Positions 36,404-44,577 of a DNA stretch of 64,000 nt are shown here, one piece after another; within the stretch, counting starts at the first letter, position 1, and every line of letters begins with the position of its first letter. The DNA comes from Actinomycetaceae bacterium. Its GTDB lineage: Bacteria > Actinomycetota > Actinomycetes > Actinomycetales > Actinomycetaceae. The stretch spans positions 1-64,000 of the forward strand of contig JAQYDG010000001.1 of NCBI GenBank assembly GCA_028724265.1, read 5' to 3'. The position numbers were made by a program, and so were the translations under genes. Below the pieces are notes generated by a model. That model made no database searches. It was not told the DNA's origin and was given only the letters and a program-made list of their open reading frames with translations.

Positions 36404-37249
36404 ATGGAAAAATACCTGCGTAAATGGGGTGTCGTTTTCACCGGCCCGACGTTGATCGCATTCGTGATCGCGTTTCTCGTCCCCTTTTTTATGGGTCTGT
36501 ATCTGAGCTTCACAGATTTTACGACGATCACAGATGCTCAGTTCAACGGCGTGCAGAACTATGTTGATGCGTTTTCTGCGCGCCAGGGCTATGGGAGATC
36601 GCTGCTGTATACCGCAGGTATTTCCCTTGTGTCTATTATCACCGTGAATATCGGTGCCTTCATTCTGGCTTTCCTTCTGACGAGGAAGCTCGCAGGCACA
36701 AATTTTTTCCGCACGGTTTTCTTTATGCCTAACCTGATTGGCGGCATCGTGCTCGGCTACACGTGGCAGGCGATGCTCAACGCCGTGCTGAAAAACTGGG
36801 GGCAGACGATCGTCAACGATTGGCATCTCGGTTCTGCTGGCTTGATCATGCTGGTGAATTGGCAGCTGATGGGCTACATGATGATCATCTATATCGCCGG
36901 GCTCCAGAATGTCCCGCATGACGTGATTGAGGCTGCAGAAATTGACGGCGCCACCGGCTGGCAGCGCCTGACGAAGGTGACGATTCCACTGATTATGCCG
37001 TCGATTACGATCTGCCTGTTCCTCACCCTGGCGAACACCTTCAAGATGTACGACCAAAACTTGGCTCTGACAAATGGCGCGCCGCTCAACCAAACTCAAA
37101 TGGCGGCTTTGAACATCGTCTCGACGATGTATACAAAAGTCGGCCAGGAGGGCGTGGCACAGGCGAAAGCTGTGATCTTCTTTTTGATTGTGTCCGTCAT
37201 TGCCCTGATGCAATTGCGGGCAACACGTTCGAGGGAGATCGACCAATGA
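36404..37249 (+). CDS. CUT1 sugar ABC transporter, permease 1 (MalF-like)
   Basis: A 281-residue membrane protein with six predicted helices. The EAA loop that docks the ATPase reads EAAEIDGATGWQRLTKV followed by IPLIMP. The gene lies 37 bases after the binding protein gene, and its stop overlaps the next start by 4 bases (ATGA), implying coupled translation with permease 2. Confidence 0.9.
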   Translation: MEKYLRKWGVVFTGPTLIAFVIAFLVPFFMGLYLSFTDFTTITDAQFNGVQNYVDAFSARQGYGRSLLYTAGISLVSIITVNIGAFILAFLLTRKLAGTNFFRTVFFMPNLIGGIVLGYTWQAMLNAVLKNWGQTIVNDWHLGSAGLIMLVNWQLMGYMMIIYIAGLQNVPHDVIEAAEIDGATGWQRLTKVTIPLIMPSITICLFLTLANTFKMYDQNLALTNGAPLNQTQMAALNIVSTMYTKVGQEGVAQAKAVIFFLIVSVIALMQLRATRSREIDQ

Positions 37250-38148
37250 GTACTCGACTAGGACAACAACACGGACAACAGGGACAACGCCACGGGCAAA
37301 AACTTGACGAAGGGCACACAACGCCGGCTCGCGTGCTGGCAGTGGTGGCATTATCGGTGGCTGCCGTTATTTACCTGATACCGATCTTCTTCATCCTGAC
37401 GAATTCTTTCAAGAACAAGCTCTATATTTCGCAGTCCCCGTTCTCGTTTCCGAAGGGTGACGCGTTTTCCGGCCTGAATAATTACAAGACGGGGCTCGAA
37501 CTCTCTGGATTCGCACGCGCCATGTGGTGGAGCTTCTTTATCACGGTATGTTCAGTGATCGTCATCGTATTCTTCTGCGCGATGACGGCCTATTTCATCA
37601 CCAGGGTGAAAAGCAGATGGACATCACTGTTGTATTACGTGTTTGCGTTCTCCATGATTGCTCCGTTCCAAATGGTGATGTTCCCAACGGTGCAGGTGGC
37701 TGACAGGCTCGGCCTAGCAACGCCGTGGGGCATGATCGTGTTGTATTTAGGGTTCGGGGCTGGGCTCTCCGTGTTCTTGTACTCGGGATTCGTCAAATCG
37801 ATTCCCGCCGAGATCGAGGAAGCTGCAGTCATCGACGGGGCAAGCCCCCTGCGTGCGTATTTCACTGTGGTCCTGCCATTGTTGAAGCCGACGGCGATCA
37901 CTGTGGCAATCCTCAATGCGATGTGGATATGGAACGACTTCCTGCTTCCAAACCTTGTGATAGGCCAGTCTGAGCAGTACAAGACGATTCCGATTGTGAT
38001 TCAGATGCTTGTGGGATCGAATGGGAATCGTGATATGGGCGCACAGATGGCGATGCTCGTGTTGGCGATTGTGCCCATCGTAATTTTTTATCTGTTCGCA
38101 CAGAAGTACATTATCGAGGGCGTTGCAGCCGGTGCCGTCAAAGGATAG
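37246..38148 (+). CDS. CUT1 sugar ABC transporter, permease 2 (MalG-like)
   Basis: A 300-residue membrane protein with six predicted helices after a Gln/His-rich N-terminal tail. EAA loop: EEAAVIDGASPLRAYFTV followed by VLPLLKP. Starts within permease 1. No ATP-binding subunit follows; a shared MsiK-type ATPase encoded elsewhere is the likely partner, as is common in actinobacteria. Confidence 0.9.
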   Translation: MSTRLGQQHGQQGQRHGQKLDEGHTTPARVLAVVALSVAAVIYLIPIFFILTNSFKNKLYISQSPFSFPKGDAFSGLNNYKTGLELSGFARAMWWSFFITVCSVIVIVFFCAMTAYFITRVKSRWTSLLYYVFAFSMIAPFQMVMFPTVQVADRLGLATPWGMIVLYLGFGAGLSVFLYSGFVKSIPAEIEEAAVIDGASPLRAYFTVVLPLLKPTAITVAILNAMWIWNDFLLPNLVIGQSEQYKTIPIVIQMLVGSNGNRDMGAQMAMLVLAIVPIVIFYLFAQKYIIEGVAAGAVKG

Positions 38149-38333
38149 AGGACAACGCAGGTCTGCTGCACACACAGGACATTAAAGGGTAGGTAAAGGT
38201 GCAGGACTTGTGCAACCTATCTGGGAACATCGTCAATGCGGCTGAGCGTTAGGTCAAATAAGGCAGAATAAAAGGAGCGCCCGTGCTGCGAACTATCCGG
38301 ATGCGCGGGCGGGGTCACGGACATACAGGTCGA

Positions 38334-38339
38334 TATAAT
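38334..38339 (+). promoter_or_regulatory. -10 box before the Holin-X gene
   Basis: A perfect TATAAT 16 bases before the ATG at 38356, with a weak -35. Its last bases make an ATG (38338) that could be misread as a start. Confidence 0.5.
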
Positions 38340-38355
38340 GCGAGGAAGGGTGGCA

Positions 38356-38883
38356 ATGGAATCCATGGACGGCCAACAGACAACGATCGGCATGTTGATC
38401 AATAAGGCGTCACAGCAGATCTCAACTTTGGTGCGCGGGGAGTTTGACTTTGCCCAAGCGAACCTGAAAGCGAAGGTGAAGAAACTCGGCCTTGGCGGTG
38501 TGCTGCTGGCAGTTGTCGTGGTTCTCGGCGTTTTCCTCCTGAATCTGCTACTTTTTGCTGCGGTCGCTGGTTTTGCCGTGATCGTGCCGTGGTGGGCAGC
38601 ATTCCTGATCGTCTCCGCTATCGTCCTCGTTGTGATGGCCGTGTTGGCGTTGATTGGTGTGGCAAAGATTAAAGCCTCGTCACAGCACAAGGTGAATCCG
38701 AAAGAGGGCTTTCAGAAAGACGCCGAGGCTGTGAAATCCGGTATTCAGGCTTCGAGAGCTCAAGATATTGCAGACAGCCTCAGGGAGTCAGTGCAGGATC
38801 AGACGGGCGCTCCTTTCACTGGCGTCACGTTCGCAGAGCCTGCTAATTTTTCTACGGTAGAGGATGGAGAAAGCAATGAGTGA
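38356..38883 (+). CDS. phage holin family (Holin-X/DUF1469) membrane protein
   Basis: A 175-residue protein with two adjacent hydrophobic helices at about 45-70 and 75-105, preceded by an amphipathic segment (ISTLVRGEFDFAQANLKAKVKKLGLGG), the pattern of actinobacterial Holin-X proteins. Despite the name, these are chromosomal envelope proteins of unclear role. I chose ATG 38356 because GAGGAAGGG lies just upstream. The DUF3618 gene overlaps its end by 8 bases, so both are one unit. Confidence 0.75.
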   Translation: MESMDGQQTTIGMLINKASQQISTLVRGEFDFAQANLKAKVKKLGLGGVLLAVVVVLGVFLLNLLLFAAVAGFAVIVPWWAAFLIVSAIVLVVMAVLALIGVAKIKASSQHKVNPKEGFQKDAEAVKSGIQASRAQDIADSLRESVQDQTGAPFTGVTFAEPANFSTVEDGESNE

Positions 38884-39160
38884 GCGTACACCAGAACAGA
38901 TCGATGCAGAACTGACGCGGACTCGTGAGGAATTGACGGCAACTGTGAATGAGCTTGCCGAGAGGCTCAACCCTCGCTCGCTTGCAGCAAACGCGAAAGA
39001 TACCGCAAAAGAGTCGGCTGCGAAGGCTAGCCATGCTGCGCGCAATACTGCTGCAGATGTTGCCGCTGACGTGCGTGACGGGGATAGGCGAACGATCGGA
39101 ATTCTCGCCGGAGCTGCAGTCGCAACACTGGGCTTTCTCGCGTGGGCACTCAAGCACTAA
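38876..39160 (+). CDS. DUF3618 membrane-anchored protein
   Basis: A 94-residue protein beginning MSERTPEQIDAELTRTREEL, the signature of DUF3618. An Ala/Lys-rich amphipathic helix follows and one membrane helix ends the protein (about 72-92). Usual partner of Holin-X genes in actinobacteria. GGAG precedes the ATG. Function not established. Confidence 0.82.
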   Translation: MSERTPEQIDAELTRTREELTATVNELAERLNPRSLAANAKDTAKESAAKASHAARNTAADVAADVRDGDRRTIGILAGAAVATLGFLAWALKH

Positions 39161-39539
39161 TACGCGCAATTGAGCGGGCTGTACTGATAGCTGTGCGCTC
39201 GTAGGCATACTGGTTGGCAGTCCAGGTTCTAGTCGGCTTGATCTGTGCGTGCGTGCTCTGCTGCGCGGGGCGGGTCGTTCATGGTGTGCGGAGGGCATCT
39301 GACGTGACGCGCCGCATCTATGGGTGGGTATCCGGCGCACACGTTTACGCATTCAGCGAATTCCCCCGATGTTCTACCTTTTCGTTGCAGTGCCTATGTT
39401 CTGAGCTGGTCGTGCATTGCCGTAGGTTCTGGAAACGTGGCACAACGGAGAAAAACTGGGCTAAAATGGCTGTTGATGATTTGCTAGTGGGTAGGGGAGC
39501 AACAGCTTCCCTCTGGGAAGATGTGAAGGGGGTCGAGCC
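39161..39539 (+). other. gap before the DUF3073 gene
   Basis: No convincing gene; frames here lack a ribosome site and read out of phase through the DUF3073 gene. An AAGGGGGTCG ribosome site sits at the right end. Confidence 0.4.
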
Positions 39540-39728
39540 ATGGGGCGCGGCCGTCAAAGGGCCAAACAACGTAAGGTTGCTCGCGATCTGAAGTATTTCA
39601 CTCCGGATACTGATTATCAGGCGTTGGAACGAGAATTGCGGCAGAAGCAAAACCAGCGCGATGATGACGACGAGTACGAAGAGGATGGATACTACAATCC
39701 GGATGATATTCCACCGGCAACAGACTAA
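39540..39728 (+). CDS. DUF3073 small acidic protein
   Basis: A 62-residue protein starting MGRGRQRAKQRKVARDLKYF, diagnostic of the actinobacterial DUF3073 family, then a tail of Asp, Glu and Tyr. The basic head and acidic tail suggest nucleic-acid or protein binding, but no function is known. Good AAGGGGG site; strong terminator follows. Confidence 0.9.
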   Translation: MGRGRQRAKQRKVARDLKYFTPDTDYQALERELRQKQNQRDDDDEYEEDGYYNPDDIPPATD

Positions 39729-39741
39729 GTGACAACAGTGA

Positions 39742-39770
39742 GAGTGGGGACAGCGCGGCTGTCCCCACTC
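39742..39770. terminator. intrinsic terminator
   Basis: A perfect 13-bp stem GAGTGGGGACAGC with its complement around a 3-nt loop, lying between convergent genes. Confidence 0.85.
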
Positions 39771-39855
39771 TTATCATGAGGTGGAACGTCACGATAAGCC
39801 AGGGAGGCTGGTTGCGGGCTTGTCACGTCGGTGGTTGAACGTAGGTGGTTGGAGA

Positions 39856-40308
39856 TCAGAAGCGGAACAGCGGTAAGAGTCCGTTCAGATGGGCGCGCGA
39901 GCCTGATGCGTCAACCTTGCCGCTGGCTACTGCGCGATCCCAGCTGACAAATCCTGTGCAGAGTTGAAGCCAGGTGTCCGCATCCATCTCGATTACATTG
40001 GGCGGCGTTCCACGGCGATGCTTCGGCCCAAGAATTGCCTGTACCGCGCCTGCGTAGGGGATACGGATTTCGACGCTGTGCCCTGGATGGCGTTCGGCAA
40101 ATTCTTCAAGGCAGAATCTGCAGGCTGTGCGCCGTTCATGTACCGAGAGCATGGGCGAGTGAAGGTCTGATGCTGACGTATTTGCTGCCGACGCGAGGGG
40201 TGTGGCCGTATCGATATCAGCGTCAGCGTTGATATCGTCACTGGACAGGCTACGCACATAGCGCCGAACCAGCGACATTCCTTCGTTGATATCTACCTTT
40301 CGTTTCAT
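39856..40308 (-). CDS. sterol carrier family protein (SCP_3 type)
   Basis: A 150-residue protein. The C-terminal part carries the conserved block [35 protein letters not shown] and [14 protein letters not shown] of the bacterial SCP-2 orthologue family. A Cys-containing [14 protein letters not shown] motif precedes it. I place the start at ATG 40308: TATGCT ends 6 bases upstream, pointing to a leaderless mRNA. A much longer reading frame upstream is the shadow of the YesL-like gene. Lipid or hydrophobic-ligand binding is inferred from the fold. Confidence 0.78.
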   Translation of the reverse strand: MKRKVDINEGMSLVRRYVRSLSSDDINADADIDTATPLASAANTSASDLHSPMLSVHERRTACRFCLEEFAERHPGHSVEIRIPYAGAVQAILGPKHRRGTPPNVIEMDADTWLQLCTGFVSWDRAVASGKVDASGSRAHLNGLLPLFRF

Positions 40309-40352
40309 GTCTTCAGCATACGCAGCGGCTGAAGACCGAGAAGCTTCGTCGT

Positions 40353-41027
40353 TCAGCTCGGGCCAGCAGCCGGATCTGCATTCGTCGGCGTATCGGCTTC
40401 GTCTCTGAGCGTGTCGATCACACGGCGCTGCAGCAATGCGGCACAATAGGCGGGGAAAGTAATGCCCAGCAGGACGATGTACCAGCCGAGAACGAGGCGA
40501 GCGCTGGGGAATAAGACCGCGCCCAACTCTGGTGCGGCGAGGAGGAGCACGATGAGGCTTGTCCTCCCCAGATGCTGCAGAGCGAGAATGCTTGCGTTGC
40601 GGACATGAGCCCGCGCAGTATTCGAAAAGTATGCAACGAGTGGAAAGATCCACACTAAAACCCCGACGATGCACACGCTGATGGACAAGAGCAGTGCCCT
40701 CAGTCCGTCTGCCCAGGTGATTGTCATGCCGCTGGACGCGTTGCCGAGCCACCAGCTCTCAGCCCAGCCTGTCCCGAGCAGAATCAGTGCTGGAATCCAC
40801 CACCACAGTGAGCCGGCGAACTCGTCGCGGACAGTCTTCCACCATCTGCGCACAATATAGGTGTCCTCGTCACGAAGAATATCCATACATAAGCGGTTGG
40901 CCGCAGTGATGGCGGCGCCTGCTGTGAGAATGGGGATGCACATGAGTAGGGTCAGTACGTTCACCAGAACCATGTTCATCATGTTCGTGTAGCCGTGGTA
41001 CCACGACGATTCGGGGTCTATGCGCAT
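40353..41027 (-). CDS. YesL-like (DUF624) membrane protein
   Basis: About 224 residues with five or six hydrophobic helices. The N-terminal pattern ([23 protein letters not shown] cut by charged loops) and the following [23 protein letters not shown] fit DUF624. In Bacillus such genes sit by carbohydrate-use clusters; role unknown. GAGGTG lies before a run of GTG-ATG-ATG, so the exact start is 41033, 41030 or 41027. Confidence 0.75.
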   Translation of the reverse strand: MRIDPESSWYHGYTNMMNMVLVNVLTLLMCIPILTAGAAITAANRLCMDILRDEDTYIVRRWWKTVRDEFAGSLWWWIPALILLGTGWAESWWLGNASSGMTITWADGLRALLLSISVCIVGVLVWIFPLVAYFSNTARAHVRNASILALQHLGRTSLIVLLLAAPELGAVLFPSARLVLGWYIVLLGITFPAYCAALLQRRVIDTLRDEADTPTNADPAAGPS

Positions 41028-41062
41028 CATCACCTCAACGAGCTATAAAAATCGAGGAGATA

Positions 41063-41095
41063 CAGAAAAACCGCACAAGACCTTACTTGTGCGGT
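41063..41095 (-). terminator. terminator of the tRNA cluster
   Basis: Leftward reading: ACCGCACAAG pairs with CTTGTGCGGT, followed by TTTTT. It lies just past tRNA-Phe. Confidence 0.88.
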
Positions 41096-41100
41096 ACCAG

Positions 41101-41173
41101 TGGCTCCGAGCGGCATCGATCCGCTGACCTAACGATTTTCAGTCGTTCGCTCTACCAACTGAGCTACAGAGCC
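41101..41173 (-). tRNA. tRNA-Phe (GAA)
   Basis: 73-nt cloverleaf with acceptor GGCTCTG/CGGAGCC, D-loop AGCTCAGTTGGTAGAGC, anticodon loop CTGAAAA and T-arm. CCA is not encoded. Last of three leftward tRNAs. Confidence 0.96.
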
Positions 41174-41269
41174 ATCCCACGCTTCCCACACCAATTCACG
41201 CAAGAATGCGGAACATGATGGCCGCGTAGATGAAAACGCCCGGTTCCAAAAGTACCCGGGTCATTTCCG

Positions 41270-41343
41270 CGACCCCGACGAGACTTGAACTCGCGACCTC
41301 CGCCGTGACAGGGCGGCGCGCTAACCAACTGCGCTACGGGGCC
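41270..41343 (-). tRNA. tRNA-Asp (GTC)
   Basis: 74-nt cloverleaf with acceptor GGCCCCG/CGGGGTC, anticodon loop CTGTCAC and T-loop GTTCAAGTC. CCA is not encoded. Confidence 0.96.
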
Positions 41344-41388
41344 AAAGCCGAGAAGTTTCGCTGCGGATTGCCGCAACTGGACTTCCAG

Positions 41389-41461
41389 TACCCCCAACCA
41401 GATTTGAACCGGTGTTACCGCCGTGAAAGGGCGATGTCCTAGGCCGCTAGACGATGGGGGC
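41389..41461 (-). tRNA. tRNA-Glu (TTC)
   Basis: 73-nt cloverleaf with acceptor GCCCCCA/TGGGGGT, anticodon loop CTTTCAC and T-loop GTTCAAATC. CCA is not encoded. First gene of the leftward cluster. Confidence 0.96.
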
Positions 41462-41699
41462 AAAACGAACTAGCGTTCGCCATTCGCCCCGCCGGGGCGA
41501 ACTAGATAAGTCTATGGGACTGAGTTCAGGTGTGCAAATTGGGCTTCAGTGGCACTCGCCACTACGAGCTCGCGTTGTGTGTGGGATTGGCTGTGGGGTT
41601 GAGGCCTGCGCGTGCTGTGTGTTGGGGGTGGTGCATATCCTGCTGCGATTGATGCCTTGATTACTATCATTTGAAAATTCAACGCCGTAGCCTTAGATC

Positions 41700-43823
41700 A
41701 TGAGTTTCTCCCTGATAGCGAATGCCATGTTGAGCAGTAGCGCCAGTGTGCTGCCGTTCGCTGATCCATCGCCAAGCCCGTCGGAGGGCGACTTAGCGGA
41801 CGTTGCCGTTGCGGCAACGGTGGACACGCTTGCCCTCGTGGTGGGAAGTGTTGTGGGGTTTATGCTTGGCTTCTTCGTCGCGTGGATTATTACGGGAGTT
41901 CTTCGGGCTTTTGGCCGCAGACGTCCGGCACTCGCAACCCTGCAACGACAAACAAAACATTCGTTCGACGTGCTGATGGCAATCGTTGGATCTCGCATCG
42001 GTTTCTTTGTTGCAGTCAAGCTTGGTGGGGTGGAACCAAGCTGGAGTTCCCCCATTTATCACATCTACTTGATCCTGATCATTCTTGCTGTTGCGGCGCT
42101 CGCTGTGGACAGCCTGGCTGCCACCCAGGAATCATATCTAGCTCGACTCAAACATGTCGGTCAGTCCCGTTATCGCCGTGCTCAAACACAGCTGCAGATC
42201 CTGCACCGCGTCATTGCGGTCGTCATCTGGGTGGTTGCCTTGGCGGCTGTGTTGCTGACGTTCCCCGCTGCGCGCGCGGCCGGTGCGTCGGTGCTCGCCT
42301 CAGCAGGTATTGCTTCGGTGATTGCAGGCATTGCAGCCCAGGGCACGCTCGGCAACATGTTCGCTGGCCTTCAGCTTGCCTTTTCAGATTCGATTCGGAT
42401 GAACGACATCGTCATCTGGCAGGGTGAATACGCGTATGTTGAGGAAATAACACTCACCTACGTTGTGCTCAAAATCTGGGACGGCCGGCGCCTGATTGTT
42501 CCGTCATCGCAAATGACGACGCAGACGTTCGAGAACTGGACTCGCCGGGCGCCGGATTTGGTTGGCAGCGTGGATCTTCTGCTGGATTGGCAAGCTCCGG
42601 TTGATGCGTTGCGTGCACACCTCAACAGCCTCCTGGCAAGCACAGATATGTGGGATGGCGGTACGGGCACTCTGGTTGTTCAGGCGGCTGATAATGGCAG
42701 GATACTGATTCGTTTGATGGTATCGGCCAAGGACTCGTCTACGCTGACGGATCTGAAGAATTTCGTGCGCGAACACATGGTTGCATATATCCAGAACGCG
42801 GCACCGCAGGCGATCCCGAGGGTTCATATTCAGTCTGCTGGTATGCCGGCCCTGGATGCGGGGCTATCTGCGGGTGACGGAAGTTTTGGGCAATCTGCCC
42901 CAGCGGCTGCTCGTGATGCTGCGGGCGCCGAGATATCTGTGAGGGAGATGCCTGCGAGTGGGCAGCCAGCGGTGCAAGACGAATCTGCTGCCAATACCGG
43001 GCGTGCGGCTGGATCTGGCCAAGCAGCTCTCGTACCGGATACACCGTATCCCACATATCAGGGGGCAGATGCTCACGTAGCTCATGGCGTGGTGATGAGT
43101 GCTGACTTACCGATTACAACAGGTGTGACGACGTATACGACGGATCGTGCAGATGCTGAGGCTGCGCGCGCATACAAGGCGAAAGCCCGTCGGCGTAAAG
43201 GTAAGATTCTTCCGGCGTTGATGAAAACGCAAGTGCTCTCAACCTCCGAGTTGGACTCCCTCAAAGCTAAAGTAGAAAAGAAAAAACTGGACAAGAAGAA
43301 GACGAAGCGACAAGAAGCGGAATCCGATGCGCATCCAGCTGATGCTGCTGATGGTGTGGGCAGCGTGATCCAGAGTGACGCGCTGAGTGACGCGAAGAAT
43401 GCGGGCGGAAGCGCAGGATATCCAGCGCGCGTGCCACTTGCTGAGCGACTTCACGTGTGGGACGGTGCGGCCGACGCTGCGCAGGCCGAAGGCGGGGTGC
43501 AGATCATCAGTGGTGTTCACACCATGAATGGAGTTGAACCCGGCCATGAGTCCTCGATTTTTACTGGCTCAGCTCAAGCAATGAAGCGTGCCGAGGATTT
43601 CTCTGGTCCTGGTGACGATGCCTTTCGGGAGCGCGAAGCGGAGGCGGATCTGCGGCTCAAAAGGCAGAGTCAGTCCGAGGCGGTAGACGAGGCAACGGGC
43701 GGCAAGTCAGCTGAGACGGCAGAGGCAGCAGATGATGGTTCGGATCAGAAGCCGGATAACAATTCGGACAAGAAACTCGATGGGAAGTCCGGTGAGAATT
43801 CGGAAGAGAAGTCGGCAGAGTAG
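41700..43823 (+). CDS. MscS-family mechanosensitive channel with long C-terminal tail
   Basis: A 707-residue protein. Four or five membrane helices precede the pore helix region ASVLASAGIASVIAGIAAQGTLGNMFAGLQLAFSD split over the TM3 Gly/Ala pattern, then the beta domain with DIVIWQGEYAYVEEITLTY. Residues about 380-707 form a charged, repeat-poor tail (Lys-rich near 500-545, acidic at the end) far longer than in classic MscS of about 290 residues. It releases solutes on osmotic downshock. TAGCCT ends 6 bases before the ATG; leaderless. Confidence 0.88.
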   Translation: MSFSLIANAMLSSSASVLPFADPSPSPSEGDLADVAVAATVDTLALVVGSVVGFMLGFFVAWIITGVLRAFGRRRPALATLQRQTKHSFDVLMAIVGSRIGFFVAVKLGGVEPSWSSPIYHIYLILIILAVAALAVDSLAATQESYLARLKHVGQSRYRRAQTQLQILHRVIAVVIWVVALAAVLLTFPAARAAGASVLASAGIASVIAGIAAQGTLGNMFAGLQLAFSDSIRMNDIVIWQGEYAYVEEITLTYVVLKIWDGRRLIVPSSQMTTQTFENWTRRAPDLVGSVDLLLDWQAPVDALRAHLNSLLASTDMWDGGTGTLVVQAADNGRILIRLMVSAKDSSTLTDLKNFVREHMVAYIQNAAPQAIPRVHIQSAGMPALDAGLSAGDGSFGQSAPAAARDAAGAEISVREMPASGQPAVQDESAANTGRAAGSGQAALVPDTPYPTYQGADAHVAHGVVMSADLPITTGVTTYTTDRADAEAARAYKAKARRRKGKILPALMKTQVLSTSELDSLKAKVEKKKLDKKKTKRQEAESDAHPADAADGVGSVIQSDALSDAKNAGGSAGYPARVPLAERLHVWDGAADAAQAEGGVQIISGVHTMNGVEPGHESSIFTGSAQAMKRAEDFSGPGDDAFREREAEADLRLKRQSQSEAVDEATGGKSAETAEAADDGSDQKPDNNSDKKLDGKSGENSEEKSAE

Positions 43824-43907
43824 ATCGCGTGAAGCAGGCATAGAGGCATAGAAAACAATGCATGCGGAAGATCGCATGCGATATGTCCGCGGCAGCAGGA
43901 GAGTGTG

Positions 43908-44378
43908 ATGACAGATAAGCGAGAAGCAGAAAAGACGCAAGACGTCGACGAACAGAGCGTTGAGGCGAACAAGCCCGAGCGCGACGTCTTCCATACTCCG
44001 GAGGAATGGAAGAAGAACCTCAATTTCCTGGAGTACAGCGTGCTGCGCATGCGTGGTACGGAGAAGCCGGGAACAGGTGCGCTGCTTTACGAGGATCGAC
44101 CCGGCGTTTACCAGTGCCGAGGCTGTGGGGCTCCTATTTTTCGTAGTGAAACGAAGTTCGACTCCGGGTGTGGATGGCCATCATTCTTCGATCCCTTTCA
44201 TTCTGACGCGGTCGAAACGCGCGAGGATGATCGACTTTTCCCAGTACGCACCGAGGTGATCTGCGCGCGCTGCGGCTCGCACCTTGGGCACGTTTTTCCT
44301 GATGCGCCCGATCAGCCAACTGGCTTGCGCTACTGCATTAATTCCGTCAGCATGCAATTTGTGCCTGACGCTGAATGA
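43908..44378 (+). CDS. msrB: peptide-methionine (R)-S-oxide reductase
   Basis: A 156-residue repair enzyme reducing methionine-R-sulfoxide. Zinc Cys pairs are at 70/73 (CRGC) and 119/122 (CARC), the catalytic Cys is at 143 (RYCINSVSMQF), and Cys88 (GCGWPSF) is a possible resolving residue. ATG 43908 with AGGAGAG upstream; GTG one codon earlier is possible. The N-terminal 27 residues are a charged extension. Confidence 0.94.
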   Translation: MTDKREAEKTQDVDEQSVEANKPERDVFHTPEEWKKNLNFLEYSVLRMRGTEKPGTGALLYEDRPGVYQCRGCGAPIFRSETKFDSGCGWPSFFDPFHSDAVETREDDRLFPVRTEVICARCGSHLGHVFPDAPDQPTGLRYCINSVSMQFVPDAE

Positions 44379-44429
44379 CGCATGTGAACGGCAGGCGCGG
44401 ATGCGTCATCAGTGTGCGTGGCAGGTTCG

Positions 44430-44556
44430 GAAAACTTCCCACTTAACTTCCCAGTTAACTTTCCACCCTGGTATGTTATGTGGGAAGTTAAGTGTGAAGT
44501 TAAGGAAGCTCAGTGTAAAGCTAGGGAAGCTAAGGAAGTAGCGGTCTTTCGCCGAC
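44430..44556. repeat. downstream iteron array flanking the AlbA-domain gene
   Basis: 12-bp units: leftward CTTAACTTCCCA-type copies at 44430, 44442 and 44454, a centre CCC, then rightward TGGTATGTTATG (44469), TGGGAAGTTAAG (44481) and TGTGAAGTTAAG (44493), decaying into GAAGCTCAG/GAAGCTAAG words. It is nearly identical to the array at 46019-46117 and ends in the same GCGGTCTTTCGCCGA-like block. Confidence 0.9.
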
Positions 44557-44577
44557 GAAGCTAAAACTCCGAGGAAG

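Noticed and set aside
38356..38883. Prophage holin
   Set aside because: It belongs to the chromosomal Holin-X/DUF3618 pair of actinobacteria; no phage genes are nearby.
39214..39591. 125-residue frame before DUF3073
   Set aside because: It runs out of phase through the start of the DUF3073 gene and has Cys-rich, atypical composition.
39856..40752. 298-residue reading of the SCP_3 gene
   Set aside because: The first half is Arg/Cys-rich shadow of the YesL-like gene; the leaderless-type start at 40308 fits the family length.
41164..41463. Protein-coding frames over the 41 kb tRNA cluster
   Set aside because: They overlap three clear tRNA genes on either strand.
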